From: an uncultured Lactococcus sp. | GTDB lineage: Bacteria; Bacillota; Bacilli; Lactobacillales; Streptococcaceae | Reading direction: 5' to 3' | Assembly (NCBI RefSeq): GCF_934191625.1 | Contig: NZ_CAKPUG010000001.1 | Coordinates: forward strand, 62,001 to 126,000 | Length of the DNA: 64,000 bases | Shown: one piece after another, positions 15,087 to 25,712 of the stretch | How the letters are laid out: the number at the start of each line of letters is the position of its first letter | Position numbering within the stretch: position 1 is the first letter of the stretch | Made by a program: the position numbers and the translations under genes | The notes under the pieces: generated by a model | The model's input: only the letters and a program-made list of their open reading frames with translations | Database searches by the model: none | What the model was told of the DNA's origin: nothing

Positions 15087-17312
15087 ATGCCCTCAGAACC
15101 AAATCTTACCGGAGATCAAGTGGTTAAACTTGCCTCCGCATACATGAACGAAAAAGATATCTTGCTGGTGCGTAAAGCTTTACAATGTGCTTCGATAGCT
15201 CATGCTGAACAGTACCGTGCTAGTGGAGAGCCTTACATTATCCATCCCATCCAAGTGGCGGGGATTTTAGCGAAACTACAGCTTGATGCAGCAACTGTGT
15301 CGGCAGGCTTTTTGCATGATGTTGTTGAAGATACTAACTTTATACAGTCAGACTTAGTGGAGCTTTTTGGTGAAGAGATTGCAAATATTGTTGATGGAGT
15401 AACGAAGCTTGGTAAGGTAGAATACAAATCGCATGAAGAACAGCTTGCAGAAAATCACCGTAAGATGTTGATGGCCATGAGTAAGGATATTCGAGTTATC
15501 TTGGTCAAGCTTGCAGACCGTCTTCACAATATGCGTACCCTTAAAAATCTCCGTCCAGATAAGCAAAAACGGATTTCAAGTGAGACGATGGCGATTTATG
15601 CGCCATTGGCACACCGCTTGGGTATTGGAAGTATTAAATGGGAGCTTGAAGACCTGTCTTTCCGCTATCTTAATGAAACTGAGTTTTATCGTATCCGTGG
15701 CTTGATGAATGAAAAACGTGCAGCACGTGAAAATTTAGTGGAAGAAGTTATTGAAAAGCTAAATGAACGTATGAAAGATGCACAAGTTGAGGCTGAGATT
15801 TATGGACGTCCAAAGCATATTTATTCTATCTATCGTAAAATGCATGATAAGAAAAAACGCTTTGATGAAATTTACGACCTTATTGCTATTCGTTGTTTGA
15901 CAAACTCGACAAGTGATGTTTACACGACTCTTGGTTACATCCATGATTTATGGAAGCCGATGCCTGGACGTTTTAAAGATTACATTGCTAACCCTAAAGC
16001 CAATGGTTACCAATCGGTCCACACCACGGTTTACGGCCCTAAAGGGCCAATGGAGTTCCAAATCAGAACCCATGAAATGCATCAGATTGCAGAATATGGG
16101 GTTGCGGCGCACTGGGCTTATAAGCAAGGGCGTAAAGCAAAGGTTGACGTACATGAGATTTCGGAAACTCTGAACTGGATTAACGAATTAGTGGAACTTC
16201 AAGAGCAATCAGGTGATTCTGCTGAAGAATTTGTTAAGGCAGTTCAGGAAGATATTCTCGGTGACAAAATTTACGTGTTTACACCGACCGGAGCAGTACA
16301 GGAATTGCCAGCTGGATCTGGTCCGATTGATTTTGCATATGCTATTCATACGCAAGTCGGAGATCACGCGACAGGGGCGAAAATTAACGAGCGAATGCAA
16401 CCTCTGAATTATGTTCTGAAAACAGGTGATAAAGTAGAAATTATTACTTCCAAAACGTCATTTGGACCAAGTCGTGATTGGATTAAACTCGTTAAGACCA
16501 ATAAAGCCCGCAACAAGATTAAACAATTTTTCAAAAGTCAAGATAAGGAACTTTCTATCCATAAAGGTCGTGAAATGCTACAAACTGAACTTGCAGAGAA
16601 TGGTTTCACACCCAACCAATATTTGGATAAGAAGCATCTGGACGAAGTGCTTGAAAAATTAAGTTATCGTGATAGTGAAGCCCTATTTGCTGCAGTTGGT
16701 TTTGGAGAAATATCAGCAACTTCTGTATTTAATCGTTTGACAGAAAGCGAGCGCCGTAAAGTTGAGAAGGAAAAGCTAAAAGCTGAATCTGAACAACTGA
16801 TGAAGGGTGAAGTCAAACGCGAAAATAAAAATAAAAATGTCATGAAAATTCGCCATGATGGTGGTGTGAGTGTTTCTGGCGTTGACAGTATGCTGGTACA
16901 TATCAGTAAATGTTGTAACCCTGTGCCTGGGGATAAGATTGTCGGCTATATCACTAAAGGGCGAGGAGTTTCTATCCATCGTGCAGACTGTAAAAATGTC
17001 CGCAGTCAAGAAGATTATGAAAAACGGCTGATTGACGTAGAATGGGATGATTCACAACATCTTACTAAAGAATATGTAGCAAATATCCACGTATATGCAT
17101 TTAACCGTCCAAATCTTCTTAATGATATTGTCCAAGTATTGTCGAATACAACAAAAAGCTTGATTTCAATCAATGCACATCCAACAAAAGATAAAAAAAT
17201 GGCCAATATCCATCTTTCGATTGGTATAAAAAACCTATCTGATTTAACTTTGATTGTTGATAAAATTAAAATGACACCAGATGTCTATAGTGTCAAACGA
17301 ACCAATGGTTAA
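15087..17312 (+). CDS. relA: bifunctional (p)ppGpp synthetase/hydrolase
   Basis: A 741-residue long RSH protein that makes and degrades (p)ppGpp in the stringent response. Domains in order: HD hydrolase (about 45-200, with HPIQVAGILA and FLHDVVEDT), synthetase (about 230-350, YGRPKHIYSIYRKM, YDLIAIR, GYQSVHTTV), TGS (about 395-455, IYVFTPTGAVQELP), helical and zinc-finger region (HISKCCNPVPGD), C-terminal ACT. All hydrolase and synthetase motifs are present, so it is the bifunctional Rel type. The ATG at 15087 has AGGAAAT; a stronger AAGGAGG lies 30 nt upstream. Followed by a terminator. Confidence 0.95.
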   Translation: MPSEPNLTGDQVVKLASAYMNEKDILLVRKALQCASIAHAEQYRASGEPYIIHPIQVAGILAKLQLDAATVSAGFLHDVVEDTNFIQSDLVELFGEEIANIVDGVTKLGKVEYKSHEEQLAENHRKMLMAMSKDIRVILVKLADRLHNMRTLKNLRPDKQKRISSETMAIYAPLAHRLGIGSIKWELEDLSFRYLNETEFYRIRGLMNEKRAARENLVEEVIEKLNERMKDAQVEAEIYGRPKHIYSIYRKMHDKKKRFDEIYDLIAIRCLTNSTSDVYTTLGYIHDLWKPMPGRFKDYIANPKANGYQSVHTTVYGPKGPMEFQIRTHEMHQIAEYGVAAHWAYKQGRKAKVDVHEISETLNWINELVELQEQSGDSAEEFVKAVQEDILGDKIYVFTPTGAVQELPAGSGPIDFAYAIHTQVGDHATGAKINERMQPLNYVLKTGDKVEIITSKTSFGPSRDWIKLVKTNKARNKIKQFFKSQDKELSIHKGREMLQTELAENGFTPNQYLDKKHLDEVLEKLSYRDSEALFAAVGFGEISATSVFNRLTESERRKVEKEKLKAESEQLMKGEVKRENKNKNVMKIRHDGGVSVSGVDSMLVHISKCCNPVPGDKIVGYITKGRGVSIHRADCKNVRSQEDYEKRLIDVEWDDSQHLTKEYVANIHVYAFNRPNLLNDIVQVLSNTTKSLISINAHPTKDKKMANIHLSIGIKNLSDLTLIVDKIKMTPDVYSVKRTNG

Positions 17313-17324
17313 TATAAAAATAGC

Positions 17325-17353
17325 AAAAAACTATCCCAAAGGATAGTTTTTTT
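17325..17353 (+). terminator. intrinsic terminator of relA
   Basis: AAAAAACTATCC - CAAA - GGATAGTTTTTTT. Its T-tract runs directly into the extended -10 element of dtd. Confidence 0.9.
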
Positions 17354-17361
17354 GTTAAAAT
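17353..17361 (+). promoter_or_regulatory. extended -10 promoter of dtd, start codon at +1
   Basis: TGT-TAAAAT with its last T seven bases before the A of the dtd ATG (17368). The predicted transcript would begin at the start codon. No ribosome site is present. Confidence 0.6.
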
Positions 17362-17367
17362 TAAATT

Positions 17368-17817
17368 ATGAAAATAGTAATCCAAAGAGTTAAAGAAGCT
17401 TCAGTAAAAATTGAAAATGAAATCAGAAATCAAATCCAATCCGGACTATTACTTCTTGTGGCAGTAGAAGATGCAGATACAGATTTTGACTTAGATTATG
17501 CCATACGTAAAATCAGTAAAATGCGTATTTTTTCAGATGAGAATGGCAAGATGAACTTATCTGTGCAGGATATTTCAGGTGAAGTACTTTCTATTTCACA
17601 GTTTACACTTTACGCAGACATTCGTAAAGGAACGCGCCCCAGCTTTTCGCAAGCTGGGAATCCTGCTCATGCCGAAGCGATGTATCTTAAGTTTAATGAA
17701 AAGCTCAATCAGACTGTTACGACTAAATCAGGAGAATTTGGTGCAGATATGGAAGTCAGCTTAATTAATGACGGACCAGTAACAATAATTATAGACACAA
17801 AAAATGCACGAAAGTAG
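17368..17817 (+). CDS. dtd: D-aminoacyl-tRNA deacylase
   Basis: A 149-residue DTD protein that hydrolyses D-amino acids (and Gly) from mischarged tRNAs. Visible family motifs: [13 protein letters not shown] start, ISQFTLYAD (SQxTL motif) and the cross-subunit [10 protein letters not shown] (Gly-cisPro). It follows relA as in many Firmicutes. The ATG lacks a Shine-Dalgarno sequence and fits the predicted +1 of the extended -10 element at 17353, so the message may be leaderless. Confidence 0.95.
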   Translation: MKIVIQRVKEASVKIENEIRNQIQSGLLLLVAVEDADTDFDLDYAIRKISKMRIFSDENGKMNLSVQDISGEVLSISQFTLYADIRKGTRPSFSQAGNPAHAEAMYLKFNEKLNQTVTTKSGEFGADMEVSLINDGPVTIIIDTKNARK

Positions 17818-17834
17818 AAAGCGGACTCAGAAGG

Positions 17835-18464
17835 ATGACAATAAAAAACATCATTTTTGACCTTGGCGGAGTAATCCTTGATCTGGATTTTGAAAGAATG
17901 GCTCAACAATTTTACAAAATGGGTATTCAGGATTTTGAAGATTATTTCACCTTGAAAAAACAAGTAGACTTTTTTGAAGATCTGGAGCTAGGACAAATTA
18001 CACCGGCAGAATTTTGTGAGCGTCTAAGAAAAGAAAGTAAAGTTGATATAGATAATGTCTCAATCGAAAATGCCTGGAATCTTATTTTGTCCGATTTTAG
18101 TTTAGAGCGGATGAATTTTCTTGAGAACATTTCTTCAAAGTATAAACTTTTTCTTTTCTCAAACACGAACATTATCCATGCAAAATGTTTTGAAAAAAGA
18201 TGCTTTGAGCAAACAGGAAAGACTTTAGATTCTTACTTTGACCAAGTGTTTTATTCACATGGTTTACACTTAAGGAAGCCTAATGTGGTAGCGTTTGAAA
18301 AGGTTTTGGAACACTCGGGTTTACAGGCTTCGGAAACTTTGTTTATAGATGATAATGCAGCAAACATAGCTGCTGCACAAAAGGCAGGAATCCAAACGAT
18401 TCATCTCCAAAAACCACAGACCATTCTCGACCTTGGTCTCGAACAGGAACAAACTTATCGATAA
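17835..18464 (+). CDS. HAD family hydrolase (YihX-like)
   Basis: A 209-residue cytoplasmic HAD-superfamily phosphatase. Motif I is FDLGGVILDLD: the usual second Asp of DxD is Gly, as in YihX/epoxide-hydrolase-N-type members. Motif II Ser/Thr in LFSNTN, Lys of motif III in LRKPNVVAFEKVL, motif IV FIDDNAANIAAA. A small sugar phosphate is a likely substrate but unproven. It starts 17 bp after dtd; AAGG lies directly against the ATG, so the ribosome site is poor. Confidence 0.8.
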   Translation: MTIKNIIFDLGGVILDLDFERMAQQFYKMGIQDFEDYFTLKKQVDFFEDLELGQITPAEFCERLRKESKVDIDNVSIENAWNLILSDFSLERMNFLENISSKYKLFLFSNTNIIHAKCFEKRCFEQTGKTLDSYFDQVFYSHGLHLRKPNVVAFEKVLEHSGLQASETLFIDDNAANIAAAQKAGIQTIHLQKPQTILDLGLEQEQTYR

Positions 18465-18470
18465 ATAAAT

Positions 18471-18491
18471 AGCTCCGAGAGGAGTTTTTTT
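18471..18491 (+). terminator. short intrinsic terminator
   Basis: CTCC-GAGA-GGAG followed by seven T, directly after the HAD gene stop. Confidence 0.65.
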
Positions 18492-18569
18492 GTTTTTCTG
18501 ACTAGCTAAATTGAACTAAATAGTATAAAATTTATAAAGCTAAATATTTTTAGGAGTATTCTATCAGTT

Positions 18570-19190
18570 ATGTTTTATATATTTTTACGCGGTTTGGTTC
18601 GCTTTTTACTTTTCATATTTAATGGTAAGGCTACATATCACCATACGGAACGCATTCCCGACAAGTCTGAGAACTATATTTTGGTTGCGCCACACCGCAT
18701 GATTCTTGATCCTGTTTACATGGCTTTTGCGACCCGTCCCAAACAGTTTATTTTTATGGCAAAGAAAGAACTTTTTAAAAATCCTTTCTTTGCTTGGTGG
18801 ATTAAAAAATGTGGAGCTTTTCCGGTGGATCGCGAAAATCCAGGGCGAGAAGTTATCCAGTATCCAGTGAAAATGCTAAAAAAATCAGATAAATCTCTCA
18901 TCATGTTTCCAACGGGATCACGTCACTCCAACGAACTAAAAGGTGGTGTAACGATTATTGCAAAAATGGCTAAAGTTCGTATTGTTCCTGCTGTTTATCA
19001 AGGTCCTTTGTCAATGAAGGGTATTTTTAAGCGCGAAAAGGTACAATTGAATTTTGGGGAGCCTATTGATATCTCAGATATTAAGAAAGCAAATGCAGAA
19101 GGTATCGAAGAAGTAAACCGCCGTCTGGAAGCGGCATTCGCCCAACTTGACAAAGAAATCGATCCAAATTACAGATACATTGCTAAATAA
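18570..19190 (+). CDS. plsC: 1-acyl-sn-glycerol-3-phosphate acyltransferase
   Basis: A 206-residue membrane-associated PlsC-type acyltransferase of phospholipid synthesis (lysophosphatidate to phosphatidate). Visible: N-terminal hydrophobic segment (FYIFLRGLVRFLLFIF), HX4D motif as HRMILD (about residue 48-53), the substrate motif FPTGSRHS (EGTRS equivalent, here with T-G-S), and IVPAVYQGP. Single gene; AGGAG ribosome site 13 nt upstream, a little far. Confidence 0.9.
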   Translation: MFYIFLRGLVRFLLFIFNGKATYHHTERIPDKSENYILVAPHRMILDPVYMAFATRPKQFIFMAKKELFKNPFFAWWIKKCGAFPVDRENPGREVIQYPVKMLKKSDKSLIMFPTGSRHSNELKGGVTIIAKMAKVRIVPAVYQGPLSMKGIFKREKVQLNFGEPIDISDIKKANAEGIEEVNRRLEAAFAQLDKEIDPNYRYIAK

Positions 19191-19289
19191 TACAGCTGTA
19201 TTTATATTTTTGAAGTAACTATTGGAAAAAACCTTTAAAAATGCTAAAATTAAGGAAATATCCCTTATTGGATAGTAAACGGAGAATAC

Positions 19290-21863
19290 ATGGCAAATAT
19301 TATTAAAAAATTAGTAGAAAACGACAAAAAAGAGCTAAAAAGATTACATAAAATGGCTCAAAAAGTCGAAGCATACGAAGATGAAATGGCTGCCCTTGCA
19401 GACGAGCAACTGCAAGCCAAGACAGAAGAATTTAGAGAGCGTGCAGCTGCAGGTGAGAGCCTGGACGATATGTTGTACGAAGTTTTTGCTGTCTGCCGTG
19501 AAGCAGCAAAACGCGTGCTCGGACTTTTTCCTTTCCACGTACAAATTATGGGGGGGATTGTCCTCCATAATGGTGATGTGCCAGAGATGCGTACCGGTGA
19601 AGGTAAAACTCTGACAGCTACAATGCCCGTTTATCTAAATGCGATTTCTGGAAAAGGAGTACACGTGGTAACAGTCAACGAGTACTTGACCACACGTGAC
19701 GCAACAGAAATGGGTGAATTATACAACTGGCTAGGCTTAACAGTTGGACTTAATCTTAACTCGAAGTCACCAGAAGAAAAACGTGAAGCATATAATTGTG
19801 ACATCACTTATTCAACATCGGCAGAACTCGGTTTTGATTACTTGCGTGACAATATGGTCACTCGTTTTGAGGATATGGTACAACGTCCTCTTAATTACGC
19901 TCTTGTCGATGAGGTTGACTCAATCTTGATTGACGAAGCACGTACCCCATTGATTATTTCTGGTCAAGCAGAAGGTTCTTCTGCGCTTTATTATCGTGCA
20001 GATCAGTTTGCAAAAACTTTAGTTGGTCGTGAAAATTATGAAGAAGGCGATGACTATAAGATTGACTTGCAATCTAAAACTATTTCACTCACAGACGAGG
20101 GTATTGATAAGGCCGAACGTTTCTTTGATATTGAAAACCTTTATGACATGGAAAATGTCGCCTTGACTCACTTTGTGGATAATGCGCTTCGTGCTAACTA
20201 TATCATGCTTCATGATATTGATTATATGGTTGATGAACAACAGGAAGTTTTGATTATTGACCAGTTTACAGGTCGTACAATGCCTGGCCGTCGTTATTCG
20301 GATGGTTTACACCAAGCGATTGAGGCAAAAGAGGGTGTGCCGATTCAAGATGAATCTAAAACAATGGCTTCAATCACGATTCAAAACTACTTCCGTATGT
20401 ACAAAAAGTTGGCAGGTATGACTGGTACAGCGAAAACGGAAGAAGAAGAATTCCGAGAAATTTATAATATTCAAATTATCCCAATTCCAACCAACCGTCC
20501 AATCCGTCGTGTGGATCATCCAGACTTGCTTTACCCAACACTTGAAGCAAAACTGAATGCTGTCTTGGATGACGTTAAGACACGACATGCTGAAGGACAG
20601 CCTATCTTGATCGGTACTGTGGCTGTGGAAACCTCTGAGATTATTTCTAAAAAATTAGTCGAAGCTAAAATCCCACATGAAGTTTTGAATGCTAAAAATC
20701 ACTTCCGTGAAGCCCAAATCATTATGAATGCTGGGCAACAAGGAGCTGTAACCATTGCGACTAATATGGCCGGTCGTGGTACTGACATTAAGCTTGGCCC
20801 TGGTGTTAAAGAACATCCAAATCCAGAATATCAAGGTCTCGCCGTAATCGGTACTGAACGTCATGAAAGCCGTCGTATTGATAATCAGCTCCGTGGACGT
20901 TCTGGTCGTCAAGGAGATGCCGGTGTCTCACAATTTTATCTTTCACTTGAAGATGACTTGATGAAACGTTTTGGTTCTGAACGCGTTTCGGCCTTCCTTG
21001 ATCGCATGCGTATTAGTGGGGATGATGCAGTCATCAAATCTGGTTTGATCACACGTCAAATTGAAGGCTCACAGAAACGTGTCGAAGGAAATAACTATGA
21101 TTCACGTAAACAAGTATTGCAATATGATGATGTGATTCGGGAACAACGTGAAGTTATTTATGCCCAACGTCATGAAGTGATTGTATCAACTGAAGACATG
21201 ACACCAGCTTTGTATGGCATGTTCAAACGTACGATTGATCGTCAAGTTGATGGACATGCGGCAACGGGAGATATCCAAGAAGAAGCAAACTTGCTTAATC
21301 TTTATGAGACTGTAGAAAATACTTTACTTTCAGCGGAAGCTGTTAGTATTGAAGATCTTCGTGGAAAAAATCCACAAGAAATCAAAGATTTTCTTTTTGC
21401 TAAAGTTAAAGAACATTATGCAGCCCAAATGGAGCGTTTAGGCGATAAAGAACGTCAAATTGATTTCCAACGTGCTGTTATTCTTCGCGTGGTAGACAAC
21501 AATTGGTCTGAACATATTGATCATCTAGATCAAATGCGTCAGTCTGTAGGCTTACGTGGTTATGCCCAAAATAATCCGATTGTGGAGTATCAAGAAGAAT
21601 CACATAAAATGTTTAATAACATGATTGGGGCTATTGAGTTTGAAGTAACCCGTTTGATGATGAAAGCTCAAATTCATCCGCAAACAGCTGTTCAAGAACA
21701 AGCACCGCGTGTAACCGTAACAGCTTCACAAGAAAACTTGACAAATGTCGGTCAGACCTCTGCTGAAAGTATTGATTTCAGTAAAGTGGGACGTAATGAC
21801 ATGTGCCCATGTGGATCAGGGAAAAAATACAAGAACTGCCATGGTCGCGTTCACACAGCGTAG
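19290..21863 (+). CDS. secA: preprotein translocase subunit SecA
   Basis: An 857-residue ATPase motor of the Sec pathway. Visible: Walker [14 protein letters not shown], Walker [15 protein letters not shown], preprotein cross-linking region, NBD2 with [10 protein letters not shown] and GRSGRQGD, and the C-terminal zinc/SecB-binding tail [15 protein letters not shown]. Length is standard. It exports the signal-peptide proteins, including those of the surface locus at 3162-7329. Starts behind CGGAGAA, ends at a terminator. Confidence 0.98.
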   Translation: MANIIKKLVENDKKELKRLHKMAQKVEAYEDEMAALADEQLQAKTEEFRERAAAGESLDDMLYEVFAVCREAAKRVLGLFPFHVQIMGGIVLHNGDVPEMRTGEGKTLTATMPVYLNAISGKGVHVVTVNEYLTTRDATEMGELYNWLGLTVGLNLNSKSPEEKREAYNCDITYSTSAELGFDYLRDNMVTRFEDMVQRPLNYALVDEVDSILIDEARTPLIISGQAEGSSALYYRADQFAKTLVGRENYEEGDDYKIDLQSKTISLTDEGIDKAERFFDIENLYDMENVALTHFVDNALRANYIMLHDIDYMVDEQQEVLIIDQFTGRTMPGRRYSDGLHQAIEAKEGVPIQDESKTMASITIQNYFRMYKKLAGMTGTAKTEEEEFREIYNIQIIPIPTNRPIRRVDHPDLLYPTLEAKLNAVLDDVKTRHAEGQPILIGTVAVETSEIISKKLVEAKIPHEVLNAKNHFREAQIIMNAGQQGAVTIATNMAGRGTDIKLGPGVKEHPNPEYQGLAVIGTERHESRRIDNQLRGRSGRQGDAGVSQFYLSLEDDLMKRFGSERVSAFLDRMRISGDDAVIKSGLITRQIEGSQKRVEGNNYDSRKQVLQYDDVIREQREVIYAQRHEVIVSTEDMTPALYGMFKRTIDRQVDGHAATGDIQEEANLLNLYETVENTLLSAEAVSIEDLRGKNPQEIKDFLFAKVKEHYAAQMERLGDKERQIDFQRAVILRVVDNNWSEHIDHLDQMRQSVGLRGYAQNNPIVEYQEESHKMFNNMIGAIEFEVTRLMMKAQIHPQTAVQEQAPRVTVTASQENLTNVGQTSAESIDFSKVGRNDMCPCGSGKKYKNCHGRVHTA

Positions 21864-21885
21864 ACAAAAAAGTGATAAAATAGAT

Positions 21886-21917
21886 GAAACACCCTAATTT
21901 AGGGTGTTTCATTTTTC
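21886..21917 (+). terminator. intrinsic terminator of secA
   Basis: GAAACACCCT - AATTT - AGGGTGTTTC followed by ATTTTTCT. Confidence 0.85.
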
Positions 21918-21960
21918 TAAGTTAGATATAAAAAGATATCAGTAAGTTGAAAGGAGAAAG

Positions 21961-22989
21961 ATGTCTTTCAAAATAATAAGCCCAGAAATAAATGTTGACG
22001 CAGTCAAAATGCTGGGCCACCTTGACAGCGCACAACATCAGAGAAAAAAAGCAAGAGATAAAGAATTAGAGGCGATTATCAAAGGGGAAGATTCACGTCT
22101 TTTGCTCATCATTGGACCATGTTCCTCTGATAATGAAGAAGCGGTCTTAGAATACGCGCATCGATTGGCTAAACTCCAAGAAAAAGTTAAAGACAAAATT
22201 TTCATGGTAATGCGGGTTTATACAGCGAAACCGCGAACAAATGGAGAAGGCTATAAAGGTATCATTCATCAACCGGATGCATCAGGAGAAACAGATTTAA
22301 TTAATGGTATTCGTATGGTACGAGATCTTCACTATAAGGTAATAACACAAACTGGGATGACTACAGCAGATGAAATGCTCTACCCGGAAAATCTTCCTTT
22401 AGTAGATGATTTAGTTTCCTATTATGCAGTTGGCGCGCGTTCAGTTGAAAACCAGCAGCATCGTTTTGTGGCTTCCGGTATAGATGCCCCAACAGGGATG
22501 AAAAATCCAACTTCTGGCAACTTAAAAGTTATGCTTAATGGAATCTACGCGGCTCAGCAAGAACAAGACTTCCTTTTTGGACGCGCTGAAGTACAAACTG
22601 CAGGTAATCCTTTGGCCCATGCTATTTTGCGTGGTGGGCAGGATGAACATGGGAAAAATCTTCCCAATTACTATACAGATAATTTACAGGAAGTGATTGA
22701 GAATTATGAAAAAATGGGGCTAAAAAATCCCTTTATCATTGTGGATACCAACCATGACAATTCTGGGAAAAAATATATGGAGCAAATTCGCATAGTGCGC
22801 CAAACTTTAGTCAATCGTGATTGGGACGAAAAAATACGACGTTATGTACGAGGCTTTATGATCGAGTCGTATTTAGAGGACGGGCGTCAAGATTTACCAG
22901 AAGTTTTTGGTAAATCGATAACAGATGCTTGTCTCGGTTGGGATAAGACAGAGGCACTAATAGAGGAAATTTATCGCGCAGAAGCATAA
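21961..22989 (+). CDS. 3-deoxy-7-phosphoheptulonate (DAHP) synthase, class I
   Basis: A 342-residue AroF/AroG/AroH-type enzyme that condenses PEP with erythrose 4-phosphate, the first step of aromatic amino acid synthesis. Visible: LLIIGPCSSDN (PEP/metal site), RVYTAKPRT, GARSVENQQHR, SGIDAPTGMKNPTSG, and VDTNHDNSGK. Ribosome site AAAGGAGAAAG. Single gene after the secA terminator. Which aromatic amino acid inhibits it cannot be read. Confidence 0.93.
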   Translation: MSFKIISPEINVDAVKMLGHLDSAQHQRKKARDKELEAIIKGEDSRLLLIIGPCSSDNEEAVLEYAHRLAKLQEKVKDKIFMVMRVYTAKPRTNGEGYKGIIHQPDASGETDLINGIRMVRDLHYKVITQTGMTTADEMLYPENLPLVDDLVSYYAVGARSVENQQHRFVASGIDAPTGMKNPTSGNLKVMLNGIYAAQQEQDFLFGRAEVQTAGNPLAHAILRGGQDEHGKNLPNYYTDNLQEVIENYEKMGLKNPFIIVDTNHDNSGKKYMEQIRIVRQTLVNRDWDEKIRRYVRGFMIESYLEDGRQDLPEVFGKSITDACLGWDKTEALIEEIYRAEA

Positions 22990-23048
22990 GCATATTAAGC
23001 ATTGAATAAAAGAGCCACAATCCCAAATATAATTTAATGAAAAAATGA

Positions 23049-23077
23049 TTGCAAACCTTTTCACTTTGTAGTATAAT
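23049..23077 (+). promoter_or_regulatory. ptsHI promoter
   Basis: TTGCAA (23049-23054), 17-bp spacer, TATAAT (23072-23077), about 70 bp before the ptsH ATG. Near-consensus, in keeping with high expression. Confidence 0.75.
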
Positions 23078-23145
23078 GTTAAAGTATAGATATGCTGAAT
23101 AAAAAGGCATTATCGAATAAAAATTGAAATAAGGAGATTCCAAAA

Positions 23146-23412
23146 ATGGCATCTAAAGAATTCCACATCGTTGCAGAAACTGGTATCCACGCACGTCCAG
23201 CTACATTGCTCGTTCAAACAGCTTCTAAATTCACATCAGAAATTAACCTTGAATACAAAGGTAAATCTGTAAACCTTAAATCAATCATGGGTGTTATGTC
23301 ACTCGGTGTTGGTCAAGGCGCTGATGTAACTATCACTGCTGAAGGTGCTGATGCTGATGACGCATTGAGCACAATCGCTGAAACAATGGTTAAGGAAGGT
23401 CTTGCTGAATAA
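23146..23412 (+). CDS. ptsH: phosphocarrier protein HPr
   Basis: An 88-residue cytosolic PTS carrier. The enzyme-I phosphorylation site is His15 in [11 protein letters not shown]; the regulatory Ser46 lies in [12 protein letters not shown], the target of HPr kinase, and P-Ser-HPr is the corepressor of CcpA. Strong AAGGAG ribosome site. Its TAA overlaps the ptsI ATG by one base. Confidence 0.98.
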   Translation: MASKEFHIVAETGIHARPATLLVQTASKFTSEINLEYKGKSVNLKSIMGVMSLGVGQGADVTITAEGADADDALSTIAETMVKEGLAE

Positions 23413-25139
23413 TGACATCTATGCTTAAAGGTATCGCTGCATCATCTGGTGTAGCCGTAGCAAAGGCATACTTGCTTGTTCAACCTGATTTGTCATTTGA
23501 GACAGTGACTGTTGATAATATCGAAAATGAAGAAGCTCGTCTTGATGCAGCTCTTGCTGCCGCTCAAAGCGAGCTTCAAATCATTAAAGATAAAGCAGTA
23601 GATAGCCTCGGAGAAGAAGCCGCAGCCGTATTTGACGCACACATGATGGTTCTTGCAGATCCAGATATGACAGCTCAAATCAAAGCTACTATTGAATCTA
23701 AAAAAGTTAACGCTGAAGCTGCCCTTAAAGAAATCACTGACATGTTCATTGCTATCTTTGAAGGTATGGAAGATAATGCTTACATGCAAGAACGTGCTGC
23801 TGACATTAAAGACGTTACAAAACGTGTAATGGCAAACCTTCTTGGTGTGAAATTACCTAGCCCAGCTTTGATTAACGAAGAAGTAATCATTGTAGCTGAA
23901 GACTTGACACCATCAGATACTGCACAGCTCGATAAGAAATACGTGAAAGCCTTTGTTACAAACATTGGTGGACGTACTTCTCACTCAGCTATCATGGCAC
24001 GTACGCTTGAAATCCCTGCTGTATTGGGTACAAACAATATCACTGAACTTGCTTCTGAAGGTCAACTTATGGCTGTATCAGGTTTAACAGGTGAAGTTGT
24101 TCTTGATCCAACTCCAGAGCAACAAAGTGAATTCCATGCAGCAGGCGAAGCTTATGCGGCACAAAAAGCCGAGTGGGCTGCTCTTAAAGACGCTGAAACA
24201 GTAACAGCTGATGGCAAACACTTTGAGTTAGCTGCGAATATTGGTACACCTAAAGATGTTGAAGGTGTAAACGATAATGGTGCAGAAGCTGTTGGTCTTT
24301 ACCGTACAGAATTCCTCTATATGGATGCTCAAGACTTCCCAACTGAAGAAGATCAGTATGAAGCTTACAAAGCAGTTCTTGAAGGTATGAATGGTAAACC
24401 AGTCGTTGTTCGTACAATGGACATCGGTGGTGACAAAACTTTGCCATACTTTGACTTACCAGAAGAAATGAATCCATTCTTGGGTTGGCGTGCTCTACGT
24501 ATCTCACTTTCTAACAGTGGAGATGCAATGTTCCGTACGCAACTGCGTGCACTTCTCCGTGCGTCAGTTCATGGTACACTTCGTATCATGTTCCCAATGG
24601 TTGCATTGGTTACAGAATTCCGTGCTGCTAAGAAAATCTACGACGAAGAAAAAGCTAAGTTGATTGCCGAAGGTATTCCAGTAGCGGAAGGAATCGAAGT
24701 AGGTATTATGATCGAAATCCCAGCAGCAGCAATGTTGGCTGACCAATTTGCGAAGGAAGTTGATTTCTTCTCAATTGGTACAAATGATTTGATCCAATAC
24801 ACAATGGCTGCAGACCGTATGAATGAACAAGTTTCATACCTTTACCAACCTTACAATCCATCTATCCTTCGCCTTATCAACAATGTTGTTAAAGCAGCGC
24901 ATGCAGAAGGTAAATGGGCTGGTATGTGTGGTGAAATGGCTGGTGATCAAACTGCTGTACCACTTCTCATGGGTATCGGACTTGATGAATTCTCAATGTC
25001 AGCAACATCAGTTCTCCAAACACGTTCATTGATGAAACGTTTGGACTCAACTAAGATGGAAGAACTTTCAAACAAAGCTCTTACTGAATGTGCAACAATG
25101 GAAGAAGTTGTAGCACTTGTTGAAGAATATACAAAATAA
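23412..25139 (+). CDS. ptsI: PTS enzyme I (phosphoenolpyruvate-protein phosphotransferase)
   Basis: A 575-residue enzyme that passes phosphate from PEP to HPr. Visible: [21 protein letters not shown] with the active-site His, the PEP-binding [33 protein letters not shown], and Cys in MCGEMAGD. It overlaps ptsH by one base. Codon usage is strongly biased, as in other highly expressed genes here. Ends at a terminator. Confidence 0.98.
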   Translation: MTSMLKGIAASSGVAVAKAYLLVQPDLSFETVTVDNIENEEARLDAALAAAQSELQIIKDKAVDSLGEEAAAVFDAHMMVLADPDMTAQIKATIESKKVNAEAALKEITDMFIAIFEGMEDNAYMQERAADIKDVTKRVMANLLGVKLPSPALINEEVIIVAEDLTPSDTAQLDKKYVKAFVTNIGGRTSHSAIMARTLEIPAVLGTNNITELASEGQLMAVSGLTGEVVLDPTPEQQSEFHAAGEAYAAQKAEWAALKDAETVTADGKHFELAANIGTPKDVEGVNDNGAEAVGLYRTEFLYMDAQDFPTEEDQYEAYKAVLEGMNGKPVVVRTMDIGGDKTLPYFDLPEEMNPFLGWRALRISLSNSGDAMFRTQLRALLRASVHGTLRIMFPMVALVTEFRAAKKIYDEEKAKLIAEGIPVAEGIEVGIMIEIPAAAMLADQFAKEVDFFSIGTNDLIQYTMAADRMNEQVSYLYQPYNPSILRLINNVVKAAHAEGKWAGMCGEMAGDQTAVPLLMGIGLDEFSMSATSVLQTRSLMKRLDSTKMEELSNKALTECATMEEVVALVEEYTK

Positions 25140-25144
25140 AAAAA

Positions 25145-25168
25145 GCGCGAAGAAGTTCGCGTTTTTTT
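25145..25168 (+). terminator. intrinsic terminator of ptsHI
   Basis: CGCGAA - GAAG - TTCGCG followed by seven T. Confidence 0.85.
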
Positions 25169-25235
25169 GTGTTTGAAGAAGGAAATAAGCCTCTAAATTT
25201 TGCGCCTTTTTGATCTAATTTATGAACAACAAAAT

Positions 25236-25260
25236 AAAAAAGCCTTCAAAGGCTATTTTA
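25236..25260 (-). terminator. terminator of the ybaB-like gene
   Basis: AGCCT...AGGCT hairpin (25241-25254) abutting the stop codon; on the minus strand it is followed by TTTTTTATTTTG. Confidence 0.65.
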
Positions 25261-25560
25261 TTAGAAGGGAAGTCCTTTAGAAAATTTTCCTAGTTTTTGC
25301 TCCGTTGTTTTTTCGATTTGAGTAAGAGCGTCATTTACAGCATCCGCTACTAAATCTTGCAATGTTTCAGGATCTTCAGGATCAATCACATCAGTCTTGA
25401 TTGTCAAGTTTGTTAATTTACGGTCCCCAGAAAACTCAGCGATTACTAAATCTTGTGCTGCTTTACCAAAAAAAGTTGTGTTGGCAATTTCTTCCTGTGA
25501 AGCTTGCATTTGTTTTTGCAATTTTTGTGCTTGCTTCATCATGTTTTGCATATTCATCAT
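25261..25560 (-). CDS. YbaB/EbfC family nucleoid-associated protein
   Basis: A 99-residue small DNA-binding protein of the YbaB/EbfC family ([20 protein letters not shown] start, then ITKTFFG-like [19 protein letters not shown] and the [10 protein letters not shown] helix). It forms a tweezer-like dimer that binds DNA. In many bacteria it follows dnaX; here it stands alone between ptsHI and a tRNA gene. GGAGATAAT ribosome site. Confidence 0.93.
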   Translation of the reverse strand: MMNMQNMMKQAQKLQKQMQASQEEIANTTFFGKAAQDLVIAEFSGDRKLTNLTIKTDVIDPEDPETLQDLVADAVNDALTQIEKTTEQKLGKFSKGLPF

Positions 25561-25681
25561 CGTTGTTTATTATCTCCTTATTACAAGACATAAGCGCCTT
25601 GCTTATTGCAAATATATAGTATCTTTGTGTCATTATTATACCATTTTTACACATAATTTTGAAGCAGCTGAAGAAATAAAA

Positions 25682-25704
25682 AAACGCCTACTAATTAGAC
25701 GTTT
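25682..25704 (-). terminator. terminator of the tRNA-Leu gene
   Basis: On the minus strand AAACGTCTA - ATTAG - TAGGCGTTT (9 pairs with one G-U), then TTTTTT. Confidence 0.75.
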
Positions 25705-25712
25705 AAATAATA

